In this document: positions 25,351-53,450 of the stretch, one piece after another
Layout of the letters: every line of letters begins with the position of its first letter
Numbering within the stretch: the stretch's first letter is position 1
Source: Stramonita haemastoma
Lineage: Eukaryota > Mollusca > Gastropoda > Neogastropoda > Muricidae
Length of the DNA stretch: 57,500 nt
NCBI GenBank assembly: GCA_030674155.1
Contig: CM060334.1
Location: forward strand, 14,656,377 to 14,713,876
Reading direction: 5' to 3'
Position numbers and translations under genes: made by a program
The notes under the pieces: generated by a model
The model's input: the letters and a program-made list of their open reading frames with translations, nothing else
What the model was told of the DNA's origin: nothing
Database searches by the model: none

Positions 25351-25377
25351 GTGTGTGTGTGTGTGTCGTGTCTGTGT
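25247..25377. repeat. (GT)n with an embedded CGCGCG tract
   Basis: Interrupted GT repeat containing a GCGCGCGCGCGC stretch at about 25289-25301; alternating purine-pyrimidine throughout. Confidence 0.9.
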
Positions 25378-25603
25378 CTGTGTAATTTTGTGTTGCTTAC
25401 AGAAATAAATTCAGTTTGATCATTGGCTATATAATTATTATGTCATTGTCCTACATAATTAGTTTATGTTTTGTTTCATTCTTTATTTCCTACTTTCTTT
25501 CCTTTCTTGGATAATTAAAAATTAATAAAAAGACATGGATGGTCATAACTTTGGGTCTCGTGCTGTATAACACCAATCACATAAATTATCATACATCTAA
25601 CTG

Positions 25604-25703
25604 GGGGGGGGGGGGGGTGCGTGCGTGCGTGCGGCGCGCGCGCGCGCCGCGCGCGCGCGGTGTGTGTGTGTGTGTGTGTGTGTGTTGTGTGTGTGTGTGT
25701 GTT
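25604..25703. repeat. Poly(G), (GTGC)n, (CG)n and (GT)n compound repeat
   Basis: A run of 13 G, then GTGC units, then two self-complementary (CG)n blocks, then (GT)n. It can form hairpins and Z-DNA. Confidence 0.9.
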
Positions 25704-25985
25704 TTCTTTTTCCATGGTGTTTTTTTTAAACAAATAATTATGTGTCCAAATGTAGCGCAACACCAGCAGTTGAAGCAAGTTTGTAGCTAATTCATTCAGA
25801 GTTCTGATTACTTTTCTTTCCTTTATTTTTGTTTTGACTTGACATCTCTCTGCCACCAATCTCAATGAGCATTTGACAAACAGAAAAATGAATATTCAGA
25901 CGAGCATCACAACAGCCTGACCCCCCCACCACCACCACCAAAAAAATGAGAAAAAAAAAACAGAAAAAAGAAACTGAGTTAAAAA

Positions 25986-25990
25986 GAGAG

Positions 25991-26085
<95 letters not shown>
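25986..26085. repeat. (GA)n microsatellite
   Basis: About 100 bp of nearly pure GA, a homopurine strand. Confidence 0.95.
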
Positions 26086-26088
<3 letters not shown>

Positions 26089-26362
26089 CAAACTTGCATG
26101 GTTGCAGTTTTATGTACTGTTAGTTCTCTATTCTCTATTCTGTTCTCTTGAGAAAGTTGCTCGCAAAAATCTAGCCTACATCCAAAGGACTATGGGATGG
26201 TGAGGGTGGTATTATGTTCATAGCGTTGTATTCATGCGTATGCACGAATACACGTTATTAGAGTGTGCAACTGTCACACACGATCCGCAACACAACTGTA
26301 GGCCTATGAAGACAAAACTGGAGAAAAAGAATAAAGAAGAAAAATCATGTATAGGCTACTTA

Positions 26363-27057
26363 GCGTACGCACAAAGAGAACGCTTGCTCGCGCCAAAAGC
26401 AAGCGCAATAAAGCAAGTGCGTGTAATGAAAGCGCTTGCTTGTCGTTGAGGTGGACATATAGAAAGACTGAAAATCACGCTTGCGACTAGTAGAATTTTG
26501 CCATTTGGCACCATGGCGTTTTCAAGTGAAGACAAACTATTGTTGCTGGACAGTGTTTTGCCGAAAATTATCCTAGGAAAACGCAAAAGAATGGGCGTTC
26601 ATGAGATAAATAAAAGGAGGAAAATGGAAAGTGAATATCATCATATTTTCTTTCCTTTGCTTAAAAGGAGCCCTTCTCGTTTTAAATCCTACTTAAGAAT
26701 GAGCCAAGTTACATTCAACTATATCTTAGAAAAAATTGAACCGGAGATAACAAAGAATTAGTCCAACTGGCACCAACAGTCAGTTCTGCCAGAGGAGGTC
26801 TGGTTATTAGACTCATTTGAGTCATCCTTAGTTGAAATGTATGTGTATATACAGTTAAATATAAGTATGAAGACGCTTGCTCGCGATAAAGAATTAACTT
26901 TTGATTCTTTACGCTTCCCAAGCGTTGCTTGAAATCGCAGGCGTGATAAAGCGAGTGTGCTTTTTGTGCAGCACAAGCAAATTTTGAACAATATTGCAAG
27001 CGCTTGCTTTATCACGCTCGCTTTTATCGCAAGCAAGCGTTCTCTTTGTGCGCACCC
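26363..27057 (+). mobile_element. PIF/Harbinger-like element with TTA target-site duplication
   Basis: 695 bp. The left end reads GCGTACGCACAAAGAGAACG; the right end, reverse-complemented, reads GGGTGCGCACAAAGAGAACG, followed by GCTTGCTCGCG or GCTTGCTTGCG, so the inverted repeats run at least 30 bp with few mismatches. TTA flanks both sides (26360-26362 and 27058-27060), the 3-bp T-x-A duplication typical of PIF/Harbinger. Further subterminal copies of GCTTGCTxGCG and GATAAAGCGAG occur inside. It encodes a short transposase N-terminus (26513-26761) but no DDE catalytic domain, so it is non-autonomous. Confidence 0.85.
26513..26761 (+). CDS. Truncated PIF/Harbinger (HARBI1-type) transposase N-terminal ORF
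   Basis: 82 residues starting MAFSSEDKLLLLDSVLPKII at a good start context (CACCATGG). The block VHEINKRRKMESEYHHIF, then RFKSYLRMSQVTFNYILEKI and EPEITK, follows the HARBI1-type N-terminal pattern (W/V-H-x-I-N-x-R ... E-[FY]-H ... R-F-x-x-Y-[FL]-R-M-S ... [FI]-x-P-x-I). The autonomous protein is around 350-400 residues with a DDE triad, which is absent here: the ORF stops at TAG just after the RMS helix. It may be a remnant after internal deletion; a splice to a lost exon is also possible. Confidence 0.75.
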   Translation: MAFSSEDKLLLLDSVLPKIILGKRKRMGVHEINKRRKMESEYHHIFFPLLKRSPSRFKSYLRMSQVTFNYILEKIEPEITKN

Positions 27058-27228
27058 TTAGATCGCCGTTTTTATGATAACGTTATGTTTATTTCATTTA
27101 GTGTTCAGCAGATTCCTGTGAATTCTGTCAAGCTTGCCTGTTAATAGGTAGCTAAGTTATTTGTATGTACTTGATTTGTTAAATTTCTTTCCCGTCCAAA
27201 TCACACAATGTGCATGGACGTTATTTCA

Positions 27229-27290
27229 AAGACTACTACTACTACTACTACTACTACTGCTACTACTACTACCACTACTACTACTCACTA

Positions 27291-27353
<63 letters not shown>

Positions 27354-27421
27354 ACTACTACTACACTACTACTACTACACACCACACACACACACACACA
27401 CACACAACACACACACATCAC
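27229..27421. repeat. (CTA)n followed by (CA)n
   Basis: About 145 bp of CTA trinucleotides with a few interruptions, then about 40 bp of CA. Confidence 0.95.
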
Positions 27422-28144
27422 TTATGGAGAAATTATTTGCAGACATTAATTCGGCTATAAAGCATTCAACCGACTTATATAATTATGATACAAATGGAGG
27501 AATCTGATAAACAGATCTGCATGACAAGATCCCAGTGACTCTACTGCGAGCTAAGTGTCGGAGAAGAAAGGGAACAAAGTAGGAAGAAAAAGATGGAGTA
27601 GAACAATAAATTAATGAGAACATTATGGAAAGAAAACAGACATTAGATATGGATACCACCAAACCAAAGAAACCAAAGGATAGGCCTACAACCTTTTGGT
27701 CAAACAAAACGAATTTTCAGAAAAAAACCCAGACGATGAGTAAGACCTGACAAATTTGACGACGTCAACCCAAGTTTATACTATAGTCTGCTGTGATTAC
27801 TTGAGACAGTTCTCTCTTTGACTGAGCAAAAGACTTCCTAAGTAGGTTAGTGACCTAGTAATCGCATCCCAGTTGCTGACAGGAAAGAACTGAAAATCTG
27901 ATCCAGAAAACAAAGGTTAGTGACCTAGTACAACATTGGGCAGCATTTTTTTTTTTTAATAATCCTTTTTTTTCGGGGGTGTTACAGCGTAAGAACATGT
28001 GCATGCGTGCGTACCTTTTGAGGGTAAAAGATTAAGTTTACTCAACTTTTTTCCACCATCCTGCTCTCATAAAAAAATCAAGAAAATTGACATAAAAGAA
28101 ACAAAAGATAATGCTAATAATATAGACATCTAGATGTTAAACTC

Positions 28145-28252
<108 letters not shown>

Positions 28253-28425
28253 GTCATTGGATGAGACTATAAACAGAGGTCCCGTGTGCGAACATACGCA
28301 GAACATCTTGCGCATACGATAAACCCCCTTCCCCTTTTCGGATGAGTAGGCCATTGTGTGCCGGTAGGAACAAATGACAATATTTACAAAACTGCATACA
28401 CAATGGGACTGGGTGTAAAAGAAAA
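28253..28425 (+). mobile_element. SINE-B, 5'-truncated next to (CT)n
   Basis: Begins at the GGATGAGACTATAAAC block immediately after (CT)n and runs to GGACTGGGTGTAAAAGAAAAG. The head is absent. Confidence 0.85.
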
Positions 28426-28449
28426 GCACAAGCAAAAAAGTAAATAAAA

Positions 28450-28578
<129 letters not shown>

Positions 28579-28940
28579 CGCCGCCCACGTGCGCGCCGTC
28601 ATAAATGTAGAAATTCGGTAAACAACATTTTTCAGAGGTGGGTGCCTCAGTGATTCTTTACAGAATTAACAATGCACCTGGAAAAGTATAATTAAGTGGA
28701 ATTCTTCCCACACATGAAGGTAAAGTGCACCTGGGGTAACTCCACTTGCAATAACTAGCGAAAACTGAGTACTAAAACAAACACCCCCAGAAACACACAC
28801 ACAAACAAACAAACAAACAAAAGACACAAAACAAAAACAAACAAACAAATCAGCAAAAAAAAAACCCAAAACCCAAACAAGCCTAAAACAAAGTAACGCA
28901 AAGCAAAAAAACAACAAAACACACATAATTGTCTCTCTCT

Positions 28941-28945
28941 CACAC

Positions 28946-29043
<98 letters not shown>

Positions 29044-29100
29044 CATCATCACCACCACCACCACCACCACCAACAACAACAACAGCAACAACAACAACGA
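28941..29100. repeat. (CA)n followed by (CAC)n and (CAA)n
   Basis: About 100 bp of CA followed by CAC and CAA trinucleotides. Confidence 0.95.
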
Positions 29101-29378
29101 CAAAACTAACCAAATTTGTAGTCGACTGATTTCTCCCTAGGCCAAAGATTACGATGGGGGGTCATTTAGTGTGGGGAGTGTCGCATTGTTTCTTTCTCTG
29201 CAAGCCAATAAAAGACAGTGAAACAGTATGGTAACAGGCAGTCACTTTCTTGCACATGGTGAGTAATGAATGCTTCTCTCTTGCCTTGCCGTTCAACTTG
29301 GGTCAGGGAATATTATTTTGTGGTGGTTTTCATTCTGATGATGATGATCATTGATGATCGTTGTTGTTGATGTTGTTG

Positions 29379-29381
29379 TCG

Positions 29382-29453
<72 letters not shown>

Positions 29454-29519
29454 CCTATCATCTATCCACCTATGTATCTATGTATCTATATGCATCTATG
29501 TCTATATATCTATCTGTCC

Positions 29520-29586
<67 letters not shown>

Positions 29587-29592
29587 AGAGAG
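29379..29592. repeat. (CTAT)n and (GA)n tracts
   Basis: CTAT tetranucleotide at 29379-29455, degenerate continuation to 29520, then about 70 bp of GA that ends at the 3' end of a minus-oriented SINE-B. Confidence 0.95.
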
Positions 29593-29602
29593 ATTTTCTT
29601 TC

Positions 29603-29736
29603 TTTTATATCAAGGATAATGGAATAAGCACTGTGTTTTTTTTACATCCAGTCCCCATGTGTATGCAGTTTTGTAAATCTTGTCATCTGTTCCCAACGGC
29701 ACACAATGGCCTACTCTTATGAAAAGCGGAACAGGG
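29603..29736 (-). mobile_element. SINE-B fragment, 3' part
   Basis: Minus orientation, from the TATATCAAGGATAATGGAAT tail block to AAAGCGGAACAGGG. The remainder is missing. Confidence 0.85.
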
Positions 29737-29799
29737 TTTTGGATTTGATATGTAGAGGAAGGTCATTTATGTATAATGAAAAGAGAGATGAACCAGAGA

Positions 29800-29813
29800 G
29801 AGAGAGAGAGAGA

Positions 29814-29868
<55 letters not shown>
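29800..29868. repeat. (GA)n microsatellite
   Basis: Nearly pure GA with two AA interruptions. Confidence 0.95.
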
Positions 29869-29871
<3 letters not shown>

Positions 29872-30021
29872 TGGCAGGGGGGCACCTTCAAACACAGGCA
29901 TTCACTGGAACTGGACATGAACAAGTGGACACTTAACAGGCATGCAAACCTAGAATTATATAAGCTTAAGACCGGACCAGCGCATTGCATTGTGCACCGT
30001 GGTTTATCTCCTGAACTGATT

Positions 30022-30137
<116 letters not shown>

Positions 30138-30372
30138 GTCCTTCGGATGAGACTTTAAACCGAGGCCCGTGTGCGAACGCACGCAGAACATCTTGCGCAC
30201 ACGTTAAATCCTGTTCCGCTTTTCATAAGAGTAGGCCATCGTGTGCCGGTGGGAACAGATGACATTTACAAAAACTGCATACACACGGGGACTGGATGTA
30301 AAAAAGCACAAGAGTGCTTATCCCATTATCCTCGATATAAAAGAATAAATCAAATCAAATCAAATCAAATCC
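30138..30372 (+). mobile_element. SINE-B, 5'-truncated next to (CT)n, with pentanucleotide tail
   Basis: Starts at CCTTCGGATGAGACTTTAAA and continues to TATCCTCGATATAAAAGAAT, then (AAATC)n. The tail repeat and absence of a long poly(A) suggest mobilisation by a LINE that recognises a specific 3' end. Confidence 0.9.
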
Positions 30373-30387
30373 AAACCTCTCTCTCTC

Positions 30388-30433
<46 letters not shown>

Positions 30434-30663
30434 CTTCTCTCTCTCTCTGGGAGTAGCTTCCCTTGCTTGGTAGCCAGCAAGATGCATCACTCAACAGCAG
30501 TTAAAAACATTATTGTTTCTTCTGAATATCTGAGTTCAACATGCCTGGGAAGGATTGCCATCGACTTTAGAATGTATGCTGAATGCAGTGCTGTGTTGAC
30601 AACGCAGTGTCGTCTTTTAAAATTGATGGCAGAGGTCAGTCAAACTATTGTTGTTCTCAGACT

Positions 30664-31560
30664 GACAGCAAAGATTTCTTTCATCCCCCTGCTACTGTAC
30701 AGACAGAAGGAAGTGTCGGTCTCAAATCAACAGAGATCAGAGAAGGGCTGAGGTGCACAGAGCAGAAAAGATGGCAAGTACTACATCCCCATCAGGGTTG
30801 TTTTGGCCAACTCCTCCCACATCGAGTAATACTGCTGACCAGCCTGAGAAGAGCCCTGTTATTGCAGACAGTTTTCCATATACCCCATGTTCTTCCCCTG
30901 TACCCCTGTCTTCAAATGGCCCATGTGAAGACAAAGTGCAGATTAATATGTCACCAAATAGTATAAACAAACAGTCAGTGACTCTATGTTACAATGGAGA
31001 AACAGAATGTGACACTGAAGAGGAAGGGTTATTTATTTATTTTTATTTTATTTATTCTTTTGTATGGAGGATAACAGAATAAGCAATCATGTGCTTTTTT
31101 TCACTGGTCCCCGTGTGTGTATGCAGTTTGGTAAATATTGTCATCTGTTCCAACCGGCACACGATGGCCTACTCTTATGAAAAGCGGAACAGGATTTAAC
31201 GTGTGTGCAAGATGTTCTGCATGCTTCGCACATGGGGCCTCGGTTTAGGGTTGTGCAAATGTGAGGGGGCAGGTGAGATGAACAAAAGGCAAGTGACTAT
31301 GCTTGAGCATATGGATATTAACAGTGACATTGTCAGCAGAAAGTACTGCTGTTTTTGAGACAGGACTCTTGTTTCCGAATCAGATAAGAAAAATACAAGT
31401 TCAGTGTTGACTTACAGTGATATGGAGGCAATCATTAAGCAGTCATATGAAAACTTTGATAAGCAACTTGATTATCTTCATCTGGCTGTACAGAAGTTGC
31501 AGCTGAATGCAAATCTCTTTCTGATGGAAATCCTGGCAGATATGTTTCTTAATTGCTACG
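30664..31560 (+). pseudogene. Unrecognised broken ORF split by a SINE-B
   Basis: An open frame from 30664 to about 31035 (internal ATG 30771, MASTTSPSGLFWPTPPTSSN) is interrupted by a minus-oriented SINE-B. If the SINE and one copy of its flanking AGGGTT are removed, the same frame continues (TEEEG then LCKCEGAGEMNKRQ) to an internal TGA at about 31357, and beyond it (LTYSDMEAIIKQSYENFDKQ, a helix-rich part) to TAA at about 31568. The protein is Ser/Pro-rich, then acidic, then probably coiled coil. A possible 3' UTR with AATAAA at 31799 and TTGTCA repeats follows, so it may be a retroposed transcript or a LINE ORF1. No family is recognised. Confidence 0.55.
31036..31235 (-). mobile_element. 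SINE-B inserted in the broken ORF
   Basis: Minus orientation. It runs from the ATTTATTCTTTTGTATGGAG tail region to CACATGGGGCCTCGGTTT. AGGGTT at both edges is a likely target-site duplication. 5'-truncated at the CCGAGG block. Confidence 0.85.
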
Positions 31561-31749
31561 TAGGTTACTAAGTCCTCTGCTATATTTTTGTTGTTATATT
31601 GTAATCAAAATAGTAAATGAAAAGCATACAGACTGATATAACACAATTAACGCCCTGATGTGGAAGCCATGTCATGTGATTATTTATACTGTTTTGGGTG
31701 TTCTTTTTTGTCCCATCGAAACGTTTTGCTAAACTTGATATTTTGCTGT

Positions 31750-31940
<191 letters not shown>

Positions 31941-32137
31941 TTTATCAAATCAAAATCATCATTGATCTTACTTCTTATTTCGTTTCTGAATGTGCCTTTT
32001 TTTTATAACATACCTTAATATTGTATCTCTGTCTATTTCTTACCAGTTGTTGATACTTGTAGGTTTTTGCTCTTGTAATTGGATCATATAATTTTCTTGT
32101 TTAGTTGAGGCTCTTTTTATCTTGATGTTATCCCTGA

Positions 32138-32223
32138 AAAGGGCGGGACTGGATGTAAAAAAGCACATGAGTGCTTATCTATTATCCTCGAATAAAAGAA
32201 TTTTGCCTTGCCTTGCCTTGTCT
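32138..32223 (+). mobile_element. SINE-B 3' end with (CTTGC)n tail
   Basis: Matches GGGACTGGATGTAAAAAAGC through TATTATCCTCGAATAAAAGA, then four CTTGC/CCTTG units before a CT tract. Confidence 0.8.
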
Positions 32224-32240
32224 CTCTCTTGTTTTCCCGC

Positions 32241-32288
<48 letters not shown>

Positions 32289-32581
32289 GCGCGCGCGTTT
32301 GTTTAAATAGTTATTAGTGTATCCAGTTAGGATGACGCGTTTTGTTGAATGTGTCCCATTTTCTTCTTTTAAAATATTGGTGGAACTGCTGTTGGTGGTG
32401 ATGCTGGTATGTAGGGGTAGGGAGGGGGTTTCTTAGCTTTATTCCCTGATCAGGGCAAGGGCCGGATGAAAAAAAGTATGTAATGCTTACTCTGTAACCC
32501 TTGAAAAATAAAGATTATTAATTATATTAATTACATTCTCTCTCTTCATCATCTCTCTTCTTCTCGTCTGTCGTCTCGTCT

Positions 32582-32633
<52 letters not shown>

Positions 32634-32638
<5 letters not shown>

Positions 32639-33090
32639 TACATAAATGACCTTCCTCTACATATCAAATCCAAATGTGAGCTATTTGCTGATGATACAAC
32701 CATACATACAAGTTATTTAAACAAAGGCTCATTGATATCTTCATCCAAGAATGGACAGGCACAATAAGAGATCGTGACAGGTATGACGGCTACCGACCCT
32801 TTAAAATACTCTTTGAAAAAGAGAAATATGTTTGCAATGTTAATACGTATTGTTTTACGGTTGCTCTATCACATTTAAGATTTAATGTTCTCCCACTGAA
32901 TGCAAATGCACACCGCTTCAGTAGTTTAATGCAGAAAACAGCTTGTCCGTATTGCAAGACAGCAAGGGAAGATGAGCAGCATTTTCTTTTTGTTTGCCCT
33001 GCATACTCCCATTTACGGGACAAATTCCTGAAAGAATTAATTAGAACACCCAATCCACCGATTGCTACATGTTGCACCTCAACATAAAAT
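32634..33090 (+). mobile_element. Non-LTR retrotransposon (LINE) ORF2 remnant
   Basis: Translates in part as a reverse transcriptase motif (INDLPLHIKSKCELFADDTT, with the FADD catalytic Asp pair). After a deletion it continues as the C-terminal Cys/His region (LRFNVLPLNANAHRF, then ACPYCKTAREDEQHFLFVCP), typical of LINE ORF2 ends. The piece between is missing and frames shift, so it is dead. The clade is not assigned (jockey/CR1-like by motif style). Confidence 0.75.
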
Positions 33091-33451
33091 GCATAAATTG
33101 TCCAGGTATATTTTCCATGCAGTTATTTAAGGAAAAGGTGTTTAATTGGATAGTATTGAAAGTGTTAAATTAAATGATTGTGATCACCATAATAATTATG
33201 TGGCAAGATTGCCTGGTGTGTACTGCTGCCTAAACGATGTTTATGTGTTAAAACATATTAATGCATGATGTGTGCTGCATTTAAACAAGTACAATGGTTA
33301 TCTGTTTAAAGGTAGTTAGTGCTGGATGTGTGCTACAGTTAAAACAATGGTTAACTGTTAAAGTCACAATAATGTGAAGAAAACCTGAGACGTTTGTACA
33401 TGTGCTCTCCGAAGTATGGTATGGGGTTTATCGGTTAAGATTATATGCACA

Positions 33452-33535
33452 TGTGTGTGTGTGTGTGTGTGTGTTGTGTGTGTGTGTGTGTTGTGTGTGT
33501 GTGTTGTGTGTGTGTGTGTGTGTGTGTGTTGTGGG
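33452..33535. repeat. (GT)n with TTG interruptions
   Basis: GT blocks of 8-14 units separated by single extra T bases. Confidence 0.95.
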
Positions 33536-33900
33536 GAGATTGTGTGCGTGCGCGCGCATAACTGTAACAATGATGAGATGATGGAGATGACATCTGGGTC
33601 AATGATGATAATGATGATGATGATGATGCTATGTATGTGCACTACTATTTGTATTTGTAAATGCTGACAGTTATTATGAAGATAATGTGACATTACCACA
33701 CCATCATCCACCCTCTTTATTTTTGTTGCTTGTATTGTGGCCTATGGTCGAAATACATTAAAGCATTTCAGAGTTCAGTGTTCAGTGTTCTCTCTCCTGT
33801 ATGACCTTCCTCCTCTGTTTTTTTTGTCTTTTTGATTTGTTTAGAGTAGTATTTCTGTCTGTTTTGTCATTCTTTTTGCTTTTCTTTCTGTCTGTTCTAT

Positions 33901-34020
33901 ATGAGGGAGAGGAGATGGGCGCCGCCCTCAATATGCTGGCCGCTAGAGAAGCTGAGGTCTCTGACGCCTCGCTCCCCTACGACCATATTGGTTATGGGAC
34001 ACCTTTGCCTTTACCTACCT
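33901..34020 (+). mobile_element. SINE-C 3' fragment
   Basis: Matches only the 3' third of SINE-C: GAGGGAGAGGAGATGGGCGC through GAAGCTGAGGTCTCTGACGC to GGTTATGGGACACC. Confidence 0.85.
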
Positions 34021-34744
34021 GTTCTATATCAGTGTTAGTTGGTTAGGTTTGTTTGTTTGTTTATCTGTCCGTCTATTAATTCTTTGCATGTTCTATGATT
34101 TAGTAGATGTAACAAAATCACGTGTGGAAAATGTTGCATAGACACCTCCTTGAAGATCTTAAACAGAAGTTTGATCCAATCTAGTCATGTTGTTTTATAG
34201 CCCCACCCACCAATTTGAGAGTTGTCACCTCGTAAAGTTTTGAATCTCAGATTAAAATGTGCAACCATATACAGATACAGACCAGTTTTAAAATCAACTT
34301 TACCGTCATTCCTCGGGTCAGTGCCCTGGTCAACTATAAGGGTCAACCCAGGATGGTCACTGCGTTGTGGGAGAACCCACATGTACAACACATTGAGATA
34401 AAACCAAAACTCATTCCTCGAAACCAACCTCTTTTTTTCTGAGTAACTGATTATGACATGTCGACTCGTATCAGACGACATAATAATGCATGGCTCTCTT
34501 AAGAAGTTAAAAATGAATACGGAACATCACGAGAAAGGATCTTTAGGGAGTCTGCAGTAAAATGCTTGTACCCCCCCCCCCCAATTCCTTCTTCATACCC
34601 CCCCCTCCCCCCTACTTCAGCCTCTGACCTTTGTATTATCTCTAAACTGTTTTTATGTCTCATTTCTCATCTGATGTTGCACTTTATGTAATGGACTTTT
34701 GATGCATGGCACCTCATGTTATGGAGGAGGGGGGGAGAAGGGGG

Positions 34745-34960
34745 TAGGATAGGATAGGATGGTGGTTAGAGTGTTGCATGCTGATCTTATGGATCTTATG
34801 CTTAGGATCTGCTGACCCGAATTCAAATCCTGTTCAAGGTGATATTTTCCCCTAGAGTAAACACCAGCGTCGACTCCACTCCTCCAAAAGCCATTCGGAT
34901 GAGACAAGAAACGGAGGCACCGTGTGCTCACTGTCTAGCTGTGTGTGTACCTGGGGTTTG
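34745..34960 (+). mobile_element. SINE-B head-containing copy, 3'-truncated
   Basis: A-box-like GGATGGTGGTTAGAGTGTTG, B box GAATTCAAATCC, then TAAACACCAGCGTCGACTCC and CATTCGGATGAGAC. The 3' half is missing. Confidence 0.7.
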
Positions 34961-35194
34961 TGCAGAAATGGGACATCAAATATGTCCACTCTGTTACATA
35001 TCTATCTGTCTTATCTATCTATACAGAAACAGTATACACCGCAGTGATCCTGTCCCCCAGTATGCAGAATCTTTTTCTATCATCCCTACCCCTCCCCCAA
35101 TGTTTTTGTTTCTATTGAAATCGTTTAAGAATGAAACGAGGACATATCTGCACAGGGATTTTGCACACAGCGGGAGTGCACCGTGTGTGTGATA

Positions 35195-35618
35195 TGTGAC
35201 GCTCCACCACGAAATGAGTCACTTAGCACATTACTCAATTTTGTGCTAGGAGCCATTTAAGGCAGGTGGGGGTCAAGTTGTCAATGTTGAGAATTTGATC
35301 GATTATTAAACCATATCTGTTATTCTACCTGGTAATAAATTATCAAGGCATAATTTCTATTTCTTTTGCTTTTAAATGTGTTTTGAAAATACCCAAGCCC
35401 TCATTCTGACAACCTGTTACGAAAATAAACTTGCCCGTTTCTCATTTTGTCACATCCTGCAGTGTATCATTTCAATTTGTAATAACTTTGCACAGAGCTG
35501 TCCGATTTTCAATCTGTTTTTTGTATTAAATAGCCTTTTTATTGCACATTATTAACTTGTCAATAACTAAAAATTGACCTCTTGTGCAATGTGACTCCTT
35601 ATGTGGTGGAGCGTCACA
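35195..35618. mobile_element. Terminal-inverted-repeat DNA element, copy 2 (424 bp)
   Basis: Perfect 16-bp inverted ends: TGTGACGCTCCACCAC and GTGGTGGAGCGTCACA. The flanks TA/TA extend the symmetry. The internal sequence is homologous to the right part of copy 1 (18077-18924). No ORF; MITE-like. It ends about 320 bp before the acceptor of exon 1 of the complete SLC22 gene. Confidence 0.85.
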
Positions 35619-35627
35619 TATACATTG

Positions 35628-35642
35628 TGTGTGTGTATGTGT

Positions 35643-35731
<89 letters not shown>

Positions 35732-35830
35732 AGAGACAGAGAGAGAGACAGACAGACAGAGAGACAGACAGAGAGACAGAGAGACAGAGACAGACAGACA
35801 GACAGACAGACAGAGACAGACACAGAGACG
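35628..35830. repeat. (GT)n-(GA)n-(GACA)n compound repeat
   Basis: GT run, then GA run, then CAGA/GACA tetranucleotides. It begins right at the end of the inverted-repeat element. Confidence 0.95.
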
Positions 35831-35934
35831 GAAAGATACAGATAGTCAGTGACAAACTGACGCGCGGACAGACACAAACAAATGACAGAAAACTGCAATC
35901 ACTTCGTTGTTTTTTTTCTTCTTTTTTTATCACA

Positions 35935-36041
35935 GATTACTGGAAACAGCAAGAAAATACTCACAAACAACAAATCTACCATTTTTCCATCTAGAACGAA
36001 CACAAAGGAGAACGGAAGGGAAAAAAAACAACCTAGAGGAA
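35935..36041 (+). other. Probable 5' untranslated part of exon 1, complete SLC22 gene
   Basis: A strong polypyrimidine tract and acceptor (TTTTTTTATCACAG) end at 35934. The frame is open from 35935 to ATG 36042, but the N-terminus from 36042 matches the SLC22 opening, so the upstream part is taken as UTR. This implies an upstream non-coding exon and promoter that are not identified. Confidence 0.55.
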
Positions 36042-53018
<16,977 letters not shown>

Positions 53019-53170
53019 AGATTTCTCCAAACGCCAACATCGTCGAGGAACAAATTTCTTCTGTGTGTACAATAATTTATTGTTGTTATTTGCTTGTTTG
53101 GTTGGTCGGTTGTTTTTTTAATATTTTTTTTATTTTTAGAAGAGCGTTGAATACAATCATCACTTTTTTC

Positions 53171-53176
<6 letters not shown>

Positions 53177-53254
<78 letters not shown>

Positions 53255-53312
53255 GATATATACATACAACACACACACACACACCACACACACACACACA
53301 CAACAACACATC
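53177..53312. repeat. (AT)n followed by (CA)n downstream of the SLC22 stop
   Basis: About 70 bp of AT, then CA tracts. It lies within 160-300 bp of the stop codon and may mark the end of the 3' UTR. Confidence 0.95.
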
Positions 53313-53350
53313 ACACATATGTTGTGTTTAGAAATCATCATCGAAATAAT

Positions 53351-53450
53351 TATAGAATGCAGCTATAGGCGAAAACGGTCGCACAAAGAAAAATATCTCG
53401 CCATTGGTAAACCTCACAGCTTTCTAGCCGAGGAACGAGAGACAAAATCA
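53351..53450 (+). repeat. Rep-F copy downstream of the complete SLC22 gene
   Basis: AATGCAGCTATAGGCGAAAA, ACGGTCGCACAAAGAAAAAT, CCATTGGTAAACCTCACAGC, TAGCCGAGGAACGAGA. Confidence 0.75.

Noticed and set aside
27161..27507. Three overlapping ORFs of poly-Leu, poly-Thr and poly-Tyr
   Set aside because: All three frames of a (CTA)n repeat are open; not genes.
31355..31360. In-frame TGA as a selenocysteine codon
   Set aside because: The ORF is already broken by a SINE and no SECIS-like structure was evident; a simple nonsense mutation is more likely.
34185..34481. Minus-strand ORF of 98 residues without low complexity
   Set aside because: No recognisable motif, no splice partner and stops all round; not supported as a gene.
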